Shown in pieces: positions 1-5,708 of a DNA stretch of 24,903 bases (position 1 is the stretch's first letter; each line of letters begins with the position of its first letter). Below the pieces are notes generated by a model, which did no database searches, was not told where the DNA came from, and worked only from the letters and a program-made list of their open reading frames with translations. The stretch is from a virus. The stretch is from positions 1 through 24,903 of IMG/VR virus record IMGVR_UViG_3300003322_000475; one strand, 5' to 3'. Position numbers and translations under genes: made by a program.

Positions 1-261
1 CCCGATGTTGTCCCCGATGTTGGCCTTATTTTCTGAAAATTTTAAAAAGAAATTAGCGGCGACCTGGCATCCAAACGGGCTGTCCATAAATATTATTACA
101 GGGGGTTCTTTTTTACAGAACTTGTAGAGCCATTCAATACCTCTCTTGGCTCGTTCTTTATCAGTCCTGTTTTTGCAGGATAAAATGTAATTCAGCCAAT
201 AATTCCTGTGAGGGACAATAGCTGCTTCTTGTTCTTTCGTGAGTGTTTCAATTTTTGACAT
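1..261 (-). CDS. DUF6745-like protein, N-terminal part only
   Basis: This leftward gene starts at ATG 261 and runs off the left edge, so only its first 87 residues are visible. It opens with LTKEQEAAIVPHRNYWLNYI and continues through a VIIFMDSPFG segment. That layout (LTPEQEA...IP.YR..W, later a 'DSP' turn) is what I know from DUF6745 proteins, which have no assigned biochemical role. At the edge the protein enters an N-I-G-D-N-I-G repeat, like the short-period repeats of that family. It lies 4 bp downstream of the exonuclease gene in the same direction, so co-transcription is likely. The family call is from memory of the sequence pattern; the rest of the gene is needed to confirm it. Confidence 0.6.
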   Translation of the reverse strand, partial: MSKIETLTKEQEAAIVPHRNYWLNYILSCKNRTDKERAKRGIEWLYKFCKKEPPVIIFMDSPFGCQVAANFFLKFSENKANIGDNIG

Positions 262-265
262 GTTT

Positions 266-1042
266 CTATTTTAAGTGTGAGATAATTGTTGCGTTTACTT
301 GGCGGTCGTGTTCGGCTATTATTACCGGCAATTTTCCTAGTTGAGGTTTAAGGCCGTGCATGAGTTCGATAAGTAAGTTTTTATCTTCCTGCGGCACCTC
401 AAATCGGAATATGTTCAAATCCTTGTAGGTGCCATTATCAAGCAAATACGGAACTTCTTCGTCTGTTGAACTGGCAATCCACCTATACCTATATTGGTCC
501 TCTCCTATAGAGTTATAGGCCATTAATCTAATCATTGCCAAATGGGATTGATAAGGGCAATAGATAATAGGTTCAAAATGGGTTACAGGGTGCCCATTTG
601 CTTCAAGCAATACAGCGCTTGATATATGCTGCCAATAATCTTCCGGGAATAACTTCTTGTATTCTTCAATAGAAGTAGAAAGAGCTGATATCTTGTCACA
701 AAACACCTCTAAACTATAGGGGCATTTAATATCACCGGTTATAAGTGGTTTTTTCACATCAGGCATACCGGACCAGTACGGCATATCGGGATGGAATAGA
801 CGTTCCTTACTAACTAATTGATAGGATAGGTCTAATACCTCAAATGCCTGACGTTCTGTTAATCGACCCCATGTAGTTGGCCTGCTATCCCTTTCGGCGT
901 TTAATGGGCGTCCTAGTTTTTGTTCGTACTGTATTTGCTTTATATAGGTCGTTCCCTGTTTGCCCATTGCTTTGCCGCTCCGGTCTTTTGTCAGCAGCTT
1001 CCATATCCCAGAAGAGGAGACAGTACCATGTCTATCGTTCAT
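266..1042 (-). CDS. YqaJ/lambda-exo-like phage recombination exonuclease
   Basis: A 258-residue protein with the YqaJ viral recombinase layout. An N-terminal SSSGIWKLLT...GKQGTTYI segment (about 9-34) is followed by WGRLTERQAFEVL with the first acidic residue (E63), then SGMPDV (D95) and GDIKCPYS (D104, K106), matching the PD-(D/E)XK active site. Proteins of this type resect double-stranded ends 5'->3' so that a partner can anneal the single strands. The next gene upstream in the operon encodes an annealing protein, and its stop overlaps this start (ATGA at 1039-1042), so the two are probably translationally coupled. The third acidic position is D rather than the commoner E, which still fits the family. 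Function is inferred from motifs and gene pairing. Confidence 0.8.
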   Translation of the reverse strand: MNDRHGTVSSSGIWKLLTKDRSGKAMGKQGTTYIKQIQYEQKLGRPLNAERDSRPTTWGRLTERQAFEVLDLSYQLVSKERLFHPDMPYWSGMPDVKKPLITGDIKCPYSLEVFCDKISALSTSIEEYKKLFPEDYWQHISSAVLLEANGHPVTHFEPIIYCPYQSHLAMIRLMAYNSIGEDQYRYRWIASSTDEEVPYLLDNGTYKDLNIFRFEVPQEDKNLLIELMHGLKPQLGKLPVIIAEHDRQVNATIISHLK

Positions 1043-1722
1043 AAGGATTGAAGTTCTTTGTGAAGTTTTTGATAGGAGTCCACCTCTTTGTTTTTGATCA
1101 CACGTTCTGCGTAGTTAATTTGTTCTGCCGTAAGAAACTCACGTTTCATTTCAAAGAGCATTTGCAATTCTTCCGGGTCCACTGATTGTTTGAGCAGCGG
1201 GTTAAAATCGAGATATTCTTTGTGATTCAGGTTGCTTCCGAACAGTTTACCGAAATGGTCGCATGCATCTTTAATTGCCAGGCTTTTAGCTATAGGGAGC
1301 GCCATTTGCACCGCCGACTTATTCACGTTGGACATATCCAGTTTTAACGAACCGGTGTCCTTCATGGTTTGCAGCTCGCAAGCGCCTACACCGTCATGGG
1401 ATATCCATTCTCCGGTTATAGGGTTTTTGACCTGTACACGAACGGTAACTTCAATGGCATTAAAGATTACCCCGGTTTTCAGGACTTCTATTTTATACAG
1501 AGTGAATATGCGGCGTAACAGGTATTCTACACGACCTATAGGCAGGTATTTATGCCCTTTGATGAATGGATGTTCTTTCACCCAATTTTCAGGTGGGTCT
1601 TGGTTAAGAAGAACCATTAGTTGATTCTCCTTTATGCTGGTTTCGGACTCTGAAACCAAATCCTTTAGCGTTGGGATTTTTATCGGGAGTGTATTCTTCC
1701 CTTTTGTAAGGTCAGTGCTCAT
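1039..1722 (-). CDS. Rad52/ERF-like single-strand annealing protein
   Basis: I place the start at ATG 1722 (227 aa). The frame stays open to 1848, but that extension would run through the C-terminus of the preceding gene. The core 'YLLRRIF...YKIEVLKTGVIFNAIEVTVRVQVKNP' followed by 'DGVGACELQ' and 'AVQMALPIAKSLAIKDACDHFGKLFG' matches the Rad52/Sak-type fold seen in Bacteroidetes phages (beta sheet, then a helix with A...AIKDA...G..FG). Such proteins bind single-stranded DNA and anneal complementary strands during phage recombination and replication. Pairing with the YqaJ-like nuclease just downstream supports this. Which SSAP superfamily it belongs to (Rad52, ERF or other) cannot be settled by eye. 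Confidence 0.75.
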   Translation of the reverse strand: MSTDLTKGKNTLPIKIPTLKDLVSESETSIKENQLMVLLNQDPPENWVKEHPFIKGHKYLPIGRVEYLLRRIFTLYKIEVLKTGVIFNAIEVTVRVQVKNPITGEWISHDGVGACELQTMKDTGSLKLDMSNVNKSAVQMALPIAKSLAIKDACDHFGKLFGSNLNHKEYLDFNPLLKQSVDPEELQMLFEMKREFLTAEQINYAERVIKNKEVDSYQKLHKELQSL

Positions 1723-1736
1723 CGTTTTCGTGTTAT

Positions 1737-2036
1737 TTACGTTGCCAGCATCCCCATTTGGATCTTCATTGATCGCTCTTGAATCAGGGAGGTTACTGAG
1801 GTGAAAAATGTGTGGTAGTCTTTGTGGTTGCAGTAGTAGTCGCAACACTTTTTAAAGTGTGATTCAACGGCGTGGAGCTGCTCAAATGTTTTGCATCCGG
1901 ATATCTCCTTAGCGAGCATCATAACCGCTGAATGTATCGGCTTGGCGTACTTGTATTCTCCTTCCTTTTCGGGAAGCAAAACGTAAACGACAACAGCGGC
2001 GACAATTACTATCACCGCGAGTATTAATAGATTCAT
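1737..2036 (-). CDS. single-pass membrane protein, unknown
   Basis: A 99-residue protein that begins with one hydrophobic segment (MNLLILAVIVIVAAVVVYVLL, about residues 1-21) and then charged residues (PEKEGEYKYAK). This looks like an N-terminal membrane anchor with a cytoplasmic or periplasmic tail. The tail contains 'CCDYYCNHKDYHTFF', with three cysteines and two histidines close together. It sits 14 bp upstream of the annealing protein gene in the same operon. I do not recognise a family. Confidence 0.7.
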   Translation of the reverse strand: MNLLILAVIVIVAAVVVYVLLPEKEGEYKYAKPIHSAVMMLAKEISGCKTFEQLHAVESHFKKCCDYYCNHKDYHTFFTSVTSLIQERSMKIQMGMLAT

Positions 2037-2047
2037 AACTGTAAGTT

Positions 2048-2224
2048 TTAGATGAACGTATGCGGGTCTTCGCCTTTGAAGTTGTCTTTTCTGTCACGAA
2101 AGAATTGCCATAGGTAAAGAGCGCCGATAATGCACGGGAAGAACAGGAAGGCAAAGACTATCATCCCCCATGATAAACTTAGACCTTGCGTGTTGTTTGT
2201 GTAGAATAAGGATATGGAGGTCAT
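2048..2224 (-). CDS. small membrane protein (58 aa), unknown
   Basis: A short leftward gene from ATG 2224 to TAA 2048. The product begins MTSISLFYTNNTQGL and has one clear membrane segment (WGMIVFAFLFFPCIIGALYLW, about residues 19-39), then the charged tail QFFRDRKDNFKGEDPHTFI. The start overlaps the stop of the upstream gene as ATGA (2221-2224), the same coupling used across this operon, which supports a real gene despite its size. Function unknown. Confidence 0.7.
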   Translation of the reverse strand: MTSISLFYTNNTQGLSLSWGMIVFAFLFFPCIIGALYLWQFFRDRKDNFKGEDPHTFI

Positions 2225-2517
2225 GATATGGCTTTTTGAATGGCTTTAAGCGCCTGTTGATATGAAAAATGTTCTTTGGGATGAGGCGCTATAATGCTGA
2301 ATGACTCACACATCCACTTCAATGCTTGAAGAAGTTCCGGAGCAGCAGCGATAATCTGAGCATTAGCAGCAAGATCAAATGACCCAGAGCCAGGAGATAA
2401 ATAAACTTCCGCCACTGTTACCGGCAGGAGGCCGTCTGTGTGCTTTTCCACAAGTATCTTGTTGGCATATACCCTTCTAACATTCCAAGGACCGGGAGTA
2501 TATTTTGTATCACTCAT
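2221..2517 (-). CDS. conserved phage protein of the 'TPGPW...NAQIIAAAPELL' type
   Basis: A 98-residue protein with two signatures that recur in many phage and prophage proteins: 'YTPGPWNV' near the N-terminus (about residues 6-13) and 'DLAANAQIIAAAPELLQAL' in the second half. The family is widespread in tailed phages and usually annotated as hypothetical. The body looks like a small beta-rich domain followed by helices. Both ends overlap neighbouring genes by 4 bp, placing it in the same polycistronic message. Gene status is secure; role is unknown. Confidence 0.8.
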   Translation of the reverse strand: MSDTKYTPGPWNVRRVYANKILVEKHTDGLLPVTVAEVYLSPGSGSFDLAANAQIIAAAPELLQALKWMCESFSIIAPHPKEHFSYQQALKAIQKAIS

Positions 2518-2906
2518 ACAGCCTTATTGAAGTGTGAACAGATATAATTTATGACTTCAGGTATTCCACCGAAGACCTTGTCAACTTCCGGGTCGTATCG
2601 GTGAAATGTTTCCAGATATTCTTTAATGATCGGCCATGTAAAGCGATTTTCTTCCAAAAAGAAATCTTCTGTTGGGATAGTTACATCAATCTCTCTTTCC
2701 TCTTCATTGTACATATGGGATGTGAAAGACACATTAAGATGACCTGAATCCTCAAGCCACTCATTGAACTTGTCTCGGTCTATAATGATAAAAAGGCTTT
2801 CGTCGCCATCCTTAGATTCAGGGGCAGAATAGAAAACCTGAATGGTTTTGATCTTCGGAATTACATCGTCGATTTGGAATTCCGGAATAGTTATTACCTT
2901 TGTCAT
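2514..2906 (-). CDS. hypothetical protein, acidic, 130 aa
   Basis: An acidic protein (MTKVITIPEFQIDDV...) with no membrane segment and no motif I can name. It contains a patch 'HMYNEEEREIDVTIP' and ends 'IPEVINYICSHFNKAV'. Its stop overlaps the start of the next gene by 4 bp. It follows a hairpin-containing 60-bp gap and may be the first gene of the recombination operon, although no consensus promoter is visible just upstream. Confidence 0.75.
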   Translation of the reverse strand: MTKVITIPEFQIDDVIPKIKTIQVFYSAPESKDGDESLFIIIDRDKFNEWLEDSGHLNVSFTSHMYNEEEREIDVTIPTEDFFLEENRFTWPIIKEYLETFHRYDPEVDKVFGGIPEVINYICSHFNKAV

Positions 2907-2936
2907 GTCTTGTTGATTTGAATTGATTCGACAATG

Positions 2937-2963
2937 CCACCTGTTACAGCAGGTGGTTTTTTT
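2937..2963 (+). terminator. intrinsic-terminator-like hairpin facing right
   Basis: Arms CCACCTG (2937-2943) and CAGGTGG (2950-2956) pair perfectly around a 6-nt loop and are followed by seven T on the + strand. By shape it is a rho-independent terminator for rightward transcription, yet both flanking genes run leftward. On the minus strand the T tract is absent and A7 precedes the stem. It may block antisense transcription into the operon or act as a leader or processing hairpin. Confidence 0.6.
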
Positions 2964-2966
2964 ATG

Positions 2967-3272
2967 TTAGTGCTTCGACAACTTAGCTGCACCGGGAACA
3001 ATCATCCATATTTTCGGTCTCCCATCAGGGTGTTTAAAGTCCTCCATTTCGGCTGGAGAATATGCATAACCGGCAGCATCGAAAAAACCATTATTTACTA
3101 CACATACTAAATCTTCCACCCATTCTGTTGGGGGCGATATGAACGCAGAATCTTCAACGAGTTCAAATATAGCGATAGCCTTGTCTCTTGTGGGGAGCGG
3201 AACTCCATTAATGTCATTGATGTAACTACCCATTGTTTTATATTTTTTAGTTATGATTTTACCCATCTGCAT
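2967..3272 (-). CDS. hypothetical protein, 101 aa
   Basis: A leftward gene; M1 (3272) and M3 (3266, MGKIITKK) are both possible starts. The protein contains 'GVPLPTRDKAIAIFELVED' and 'NNGFFDAAGYAYSPAEMEDFKHPDGRPKIWMIVPG', and looks like a soluble single domain. I recognise no family. It lies immediately downstream (leftward) of the structured non-coding region, so a transcript from the 4.7-kb promoter could carry that RNA and this gene together. Confidence 0.7.
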   Translation of the reverse strand: MQMGKIITKKYKTMGSYINDINGVPLPTRDKAIAIFELVEDSAFISPPTEWVEDLVCVVNNGFFDAAGYAYSPAEMEDFKHPDGRPKIWMIVPGAAKLSKH

Positions 3273-3384
3273 TTTTCACCCGGGGTTTGGACCGGCGTAG
3301 CCTGCATTAGTATGTACCACCTCCCCCGGATTCACGGTCTAAGGTGATATCGCTGTTCCCTATAGGCGGACCATTAACATGATC

Positions 3385-3497
3385 AGGCCCCGTGGCTTGG
3401 CGCGGAATCCAAAAGGTTGCGACTCTTTCGAGCGGCGGCTGCATCCGGGCAGCACCGGTCTAAACCGGCTCTGAGTTTATCAGGCCATCAGGGGCCT
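3385..3497 (-). ncRNA. candidate 113-nt multibranched RNA closed by a 7-bp stem
   Basis: The segment is closed by a perfect 7-bp pair (3385-3391 with 3491-3497). Inside it I can draw hairpins at 3397-3412 (TTGG/CCAA), 3438-3453 (GCTGC/GCAGC, 6-nt loop) and 3455-3468 (CCGGT/ACCGG, 4-nt loop), plus a possible CTC-GAAA-GAG hairpin on the minus strand near 3421-3433. A competing local hairpin at 3482-3497 (AGGCC/GGCCT) uses the same closing arm. The nested perfect stems suggest a real junction RNA, but without homologues for covariation this remains a by-eye fold. Confidence 0.35.
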
Positions 3498-3532
3498 CCA
3501 GTTTTAGCCACTCTGGATGTGGTAAGTGTTCG

Positions 3533-3619
3533 CCCTGAAGGGGAGATTCGAACTCCCGCCAATCGCACCCCTGCTTTCGCATAGGCTGCTTTTTGCTCTA
3601 ACCGCTGAGCTACTTCAGG
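3533..3619 (-). tRNA. tRNA-like element lacking a normal anticodon arm
   Basis: On the minus strand this 87-nt element has a perfect 7-bp acceptor stem (CCTGAAG with CTTCAGG) and TA at positions 8-9. The D arm is GCTC-AGCGGTTA-GAGC with the conserved GG, and the T arm is GGGAG-TTCGAAT-CTCCC. Between the D and T arms there are 37 nt instead of about 23, and no 5-bp stem with a 7-nt loop and T33 can be formed. The best fold of that stretch is one extended hairpin (GCA/TGC, CCT/GGG, TGC/GCA) capped by a GAAA tetraloop. No CCA is encoded. It could be a tRNA pseudogene, a decoy or mimic, or a processing signal; I do not assign an amino acid. Confidence 0.6.
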
Positions 3620-4005
3620 CCCTCACCTAGGAATCCTCTATCATTTATGCCTCACCAGGTGATATTGTCGGCTATAAACGGAGCACACGGTAATCGGATT
3701 CATGTGCTTTGCTTTCAGTCCCCGATGGACCTATCCGGTCTGATGGCCGGCATCTTCGCGTAGGTTGTGGGGAGGACAGGGTATGATCCTGTACGATTGG
3801 AGTTTTAAGGGGATGCTTTTTATCTGCGCCTTATCTGACTTATTAAGCAGAGCAATGTCCACACAACTCTTTTACTTATGCCGAACTACATAAAACCAAT
3901 CTATAAGTGATGATTACTTTAGCGTCTGTACTATTTAATCCCGTCCATCGGGAACCAGAATTTGCCGTCCTGGCTAAACTATTCCGCCACCTCCCCCAGT
4001 TGATA

Positions 4006-4161
4006 TTAATCAGCCACAACAGTTATTCCCTTGGTAGAAAGATTGAAGTACTTCAGTTTTTGAGCGTCAATACCATGGACAAACATTGTCTTCGTCTTTC
4101 CAGAATAGGAAGTTGTGTAGCCTTCCTCTTTTAACCACTTCGTTAGTTGTTTCTTTGTCAT
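4006..4161 (-). CDS. small basic protein, 51 aa
   Basis: ATG 4161 to TAA 4006 encodes MTKKQLTKWLKEEGYTTSYS followed by GKTKTMFVHGIDAQKLKYF and a hydrophobic finish. It is lysine-rich, with no membrane segment. The composition and the well-formed N-terminus make it likelier than the overlapping + strand frame (3907-4134). It is the last gene of the leftward unit that begins near 4717 and lies just upstream of the structured RNA region. No family recognised. Confidence 0.6.
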   Translation of the reverse strand: MTKKQLTKWLKEEGYTTSYSGKTKTMFVHGIDAQKLKYFNLSTKGITVVAD

Positions 4162-4178
4162 GATTTTAAATTTTATGG

Positions 4179-4289
4179 TTACCAATTTTTAGTTATACAA
4201 CTAAGCAACAAAGCCCATCCTATCACCAGGATCACGCAACAGCTTCCAGTTGCAGCCAGATAAGCGATCAGTAAATTTTCTGGTCTCAT
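4179..4289 (-). CDS. very small membrane protein, 36 aa
   Basis: ATG 4289 to TAA 4179. The product is MRPENLLIAYLAATGSCCVI followed by LVIGWALLLSCITKNW, essentially a single membrane helix with a short N-terminal tail. It starts 4 bp downstream of the stop of the HTH-like gene in the same direction. Such one-helix proteins are common in phage early operons, but nothing here shows the role. Confidence 0.5.
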   Translation of the reverse strand: MRPENLLIAYLAATGSCCVILVIGWALLLSCITKNW

Positions 4290-4292
4290 TTA

Positions 4293-4496
4293 TCAAGATA
4301 GTTTATAAAAATAATGTAAAGCATTTGGCATTGTGACTCGCATAATTTTATGCTCATTAAGCAAAGAGGTTATAGATATATACACCGTTTGCTTCATTTT
4401 CTTTGTAGGCAATCCCTTTCCAGAGATATCACTAATGATTTGACGGGCGCTAAGAACTTTTTGATCCTTTAAGCATTCCAATATTTTATCTTTCAT
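4293..4496 (-). CDS. small winged-helix-like protein, 67 aa
   Basis: The sequence (MKDKILECLKDQKVLSARQI...ISGKGLPTKKMKQTVYISITSLLNEHKIMRVTMPNALHYFYKL) reads as three helices followed by a beta hairpin, the pattern of small winged-helix DNA-binding domains: 'VLSARQIISDI' as helix 2, 'KKMKQTVYISITSLLNEHKIM' as recognition helix plus wing. Its start overlaps the stop of the preceding HTH gene by one base (TAATG, 4494-4498), so the two are coupled and may form a regulatory pair. Fold assignment is inference. Confidence 0.65.
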   Translation of the reverse strand: MKDKILECLKDQKVLSARQIISDISGKGLPTKKMKQTVYISITSLLNEHKIMRVTMPNALHYFYKLS

Positions 4497-4717
4497 TATT
4501 CTTTATTTACTTGGTAACGACCAATAACTTTACGGCACATAGGCAAACAGTGATCAGGTAGACGGGCAATTGTGCCAAATTTATTTATTTTTTTTCCTGA
4601 GATCACGCGACTTATCAAAGATTTATGTACCTTTACCTCTCTGGCAAAATGAGATAAGTCAAGACCTTCTTTGTTTAGTTTAAGCCAAGCCACAATTTCT
4701 TCTCTTGACATGTCCAT
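4496..4717 (-). CDS. small XRE/Cro-like HTH protein
   Basis: The frame is open to 4774, but a Bacteroidetes promoter lies inside that extension, so I start at ATG 4717 (MDMSREEIVAWLKLN; 73 aa; ATG 4711 is also possible). The helix-turn-helix is 'DLSHFAREVKVHKSLISRVI' (about residues 19-38), followed by SGKK, the typical layout of Cro/C1-type regulators. A dyad (ACATT-N7-AATGT, 4762-4778) overlaps the -33 box of its own promoter and could be its operator. It is probably a repressor or switch protein for this unit. Confidence 0.65.
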   Translation of the reverse strand: MDMSREEIVAWLKLNKEGLDLSHFAREVKVHKSLISRVISGKKINKFGTIARLPDHCLPMCRKVIGRYQVNKE

Positions 4718-4741
4718 TTGTTCTTTTGTTGTTTCTGAAAT

Positions 4742-4775
4742 CAAAAGTAATACAGAAATTGACATTCGCAACAAA
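4742..4775 (-). promoter_or_regulatory. Bacteroidetes-type promoter for the leftward HTH unit
   Basis: Read leftward: TTTGTTG (4775-4769), 19 bp, then TACTTTTG (4749-4742), a match to the Bacteroidetes consensus TTTG-N19-TAnnTTTG. The expected start of transcription, a few bases further on, gives a leader of about 20 nt before ATG 4717. The dyad at 4762-4778 overlaps the -33 box. Confidence 0.7.
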
Positions 4776-4778
4776 TGT
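4762..4778. promoter_or_regulatory. candidate operator dyad over the -33 box
   Basis: ACATT (4762-4766) and AATGT (4774-4778) form a perfect 5-bp inverted repeat with a 7-bp spacer covering the -33 box. The position suits a repressor, most simply the HTH protein encoded just downstream. Arms this short can arise by chance. Confidence 0.35.
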
Positions 4779-4921
4779 TTACAAGTATTTGTTTTAGTAA
4801 TATTAATGTGTATTTAAAACTAAATTATAGGTTAAATAATTAGTTTTCACATTTTGATCAGAAATCCACCCCTATTCCTTTTAATCAAATCCCTTTATAT
4901 AGCCATTAGTATAAACAAAAA

Positions 4922-4953
4922 AGCAACCAGGATCTATGCCTGATTGCTTTTTT
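4922..4953. terminator. bidirectional intrinsic terminator
   Basis: A 10-bp stem (4922-4931 with 4939-4948, 7-nt loop) has an A-run before it and a T-run after it, so it can end transcription either way. One C-A mismatch on the + strand becomes a G-U pair on the minus strand, so the minus transcript forms the better hairpin. It follows the leftward membrane protein gene ending at 5010. The remaining gap (4775-4921) holds only AT-rich sequence and the promoter. Confidence 0.8.
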
Positions 4954-5009
4954 CACTAGTAAAATTCCGCCCTCCTTTAACCTTTAGGATTTGGCGTATG
5001 ATACCTGAA

Positions 5010-5216
5010 TTAGTGGAAGCCCAATGAAAGCGTATCTTTTGTGTTTTTGAGGATGTAAAGAGTATCTCCGGCGGCTGCCTGGCTGATTTCTTCGGGTAGG
5101 TCTACGTAAGGGCTGGAACGGTGCGAAGATAGCGCAAATGCGGCTCCAATTACAATAGTAGCGATAAGTCCACCAGCGCAAAAGATGAACCCGTGTAATA
5201 TTTTGTTGTTGGTCAT
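5010..5216 (-). CDS. single-pass membrane or exported small protein, 68 aa
   Basis: Begins MTNNKILHGFIFCAGGLIAT followed by IVIGAAFALSS, a short charged start and one hydrophobic segment (about residues 8-30). A hydrophilic tail (YVDLPEEISQAAAGDTLYIL...) follows. It is an N-terminal anchor or an uncleaved signal. It begins 1 bp after the stop of the gene at 5218 and is followed by the bidirectional terminator, so it ends a leftward unit. The overlapping frame at 4984-5181 is a shadow. Function unknown. Confidence 0.65.
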   Translation of the reverse strand: MTNNKILHGFIFCAGGLIATIVIGAAFALSSHRSSPYVDLPEEISQAAAGDTLYILKNTKDTLSLGFH

Positions 5217-5217
5217 G

Positions 5218-5409
5218 TTATGAATTTTTAGAAGTGATAAATTGTTTCATTTCCAGGGCATAAAGTAGCGCTTTAGTAGTTGACCCAAATATGTCTTTAG
5301 CGGCCTTAAATTCCCTGTCTGTGAGCGATACGGCGCGTTTGTGCCTGTACTCATGATCCGGCGGCGCTAATGGCCTGCCGCGTTGTCGTTTTTGGGTTGT
5401 TTGCTTCAT
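5218..5409 (-). CDS. small basic protein, possible DNA-binding, 63 aa
   Basis: Starts MKQTTQKRQRGRPLAPPDHE; the 'RGRP' stretch resembles an AT-hook-like arm. It is followed by 'KRAVSLTDREFKAAKDIFGS' and 'TTKALLYALEMKQF', whose spacing (beta strand, helix, turn, helix) resembles a ribbon-helix-helix or similar small regulator. A right-facing terminator-like hairpin lies just upstream. DNA binding is inferred from composition only. Confidence 0.6.
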   Translation of the reverse strand: MKQTTQKRQRGRPLAPPDHEYRHKRAVSLTDREFKAAKDIFGSTTKALLYALEMKQFITSKNS

Positions 5410-5443
5410 TGGATGTTATTTAAGTTTGGATTTTGAAACCTGG

Positions 5444-5467
5444 GCACCGTTAGCGCGGTGCTTTTTT
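5444..5467 (+). terminator. intrinsic-terminator-like hairpin facing right
   Basis: GCACCG (5444-5449) pairs with CGGTGC (5456-5461) around a 6-nt loop and is followed by six T on the + strand. As with the hairpin at 2937, it sits between two leftward genes and faces against them. It may stop rightward antisense transcripts or be an RNA stability element in the leader of the 5409 gene. Confidence 0.6.
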
Positions 5468-5468
5468 G

Positions 5469-5708
5469 TTATTCCTTTACCACGCGAAATGCTACTGGGT
5501 GGTTTTGTGAACAAATTATCACGCATCCTTTTGGGTGTGCATCGCTAAACATTATATATTTTCTGCTTACTTTCACCATGGTTTCAAATGGCTCGTTATA
5601 ACCATTTGGATTTCGAGGCACACCGAAACCGTTACTAACTATTTCATCATACGTCTGATTGGAAACTTTTATCTTTTTAATTTTTTTGAGTTTTTTACTG
5701 ATTTTCAT
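5469..5708 (-). CDS. hypothetical protein, 79 aa
   Basis: Begins with a very basic run (MKISKKLKKIKKIKVSNQTY), then 'GFGVPRNPNGYNEPFETMVKV' and a strand-rich end 'GCVIICSQNHPVAFRVV'. The N-terminus overlaps the end of the upstream gene by 14 bp. The basic arm suggests nucleic-acid contact, but no family is recognised. A C-terminal cysteine-containing beta hairpin is possible. Confidence 0.6.
   Translation of the reverse strand: MKISKKLKKIKKIKVSNQTYDEIVSNGFGVPRNPNGYNEPFETMVKVSRKYIMFSDAHPKGCVIICSQNHPVAFRVVKE

Larger units (their letters stand above)
3280..3890 (-). ncRNA. GC-rich region with many hairpins; candidate structured RNA(s)
   Basis: About 600 bp with no plausible gene, richer in G+C than its surroundings and packed with stems. 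Examples: CCGGGG/CCCCGG (3280-3285 with 3324-3329), AGGCCCC/GGGGCCT (3385-3391 with 3491-3497), GCTGC/GCAGC (3438-3442 with 3449-3453), CCGGT/ACCGG (3455-3459 with 3464-3468), a 7-bp stem at 3683-3689/3701-3707, and ACAGG/CCTGT (about 3776-3792). The last mismatch in the 3683-3707 stem becomes a G-U pair only on the minus strand, and GAAA tetraloops also appear only there, so I read the RNA as leftward. It includes the tRNA-like element at 3533-3619. Identity is unknown. Confidence 0.5.

Noticed and set aside
1232-1624. Rightward frame of 130 codons
   Set aside because: Antisense shadow of the annealing protein gene, with no homology-like motifs.
3482-3502. Encoded CCA after GGGGCCT as a tRNA 3' end on the + strand
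   Set aside because: The matching 5' arm exists, but no T arm precedes it and the strand evidence points leftward.
3745-3817. Possible tRNA around the ACAGG/CCTGT stem with a CAT-type loop
   Set aside because: Only the anticodon-like arm and a wobble-rich acceptor can be drawn; no D or T arm forms on either strand.
3908-3999. Possible tRNA-Cys or tRNA-Leu on the minus strand
   Set aside because: A 6-bp stem with a CGGCAAA loop and a class II-like D arm are visible, but T33 is missing, there is no T arm with a TTC loop, and the acceptor does not pair.
3907-4134. Rightward frame of 75 codons
   Set aside because: It overlaps the better leftward 51-aa gene (4006-4161), has no promoter, and reads unlike a protein (mixed Cys/Leu/Arg runs).
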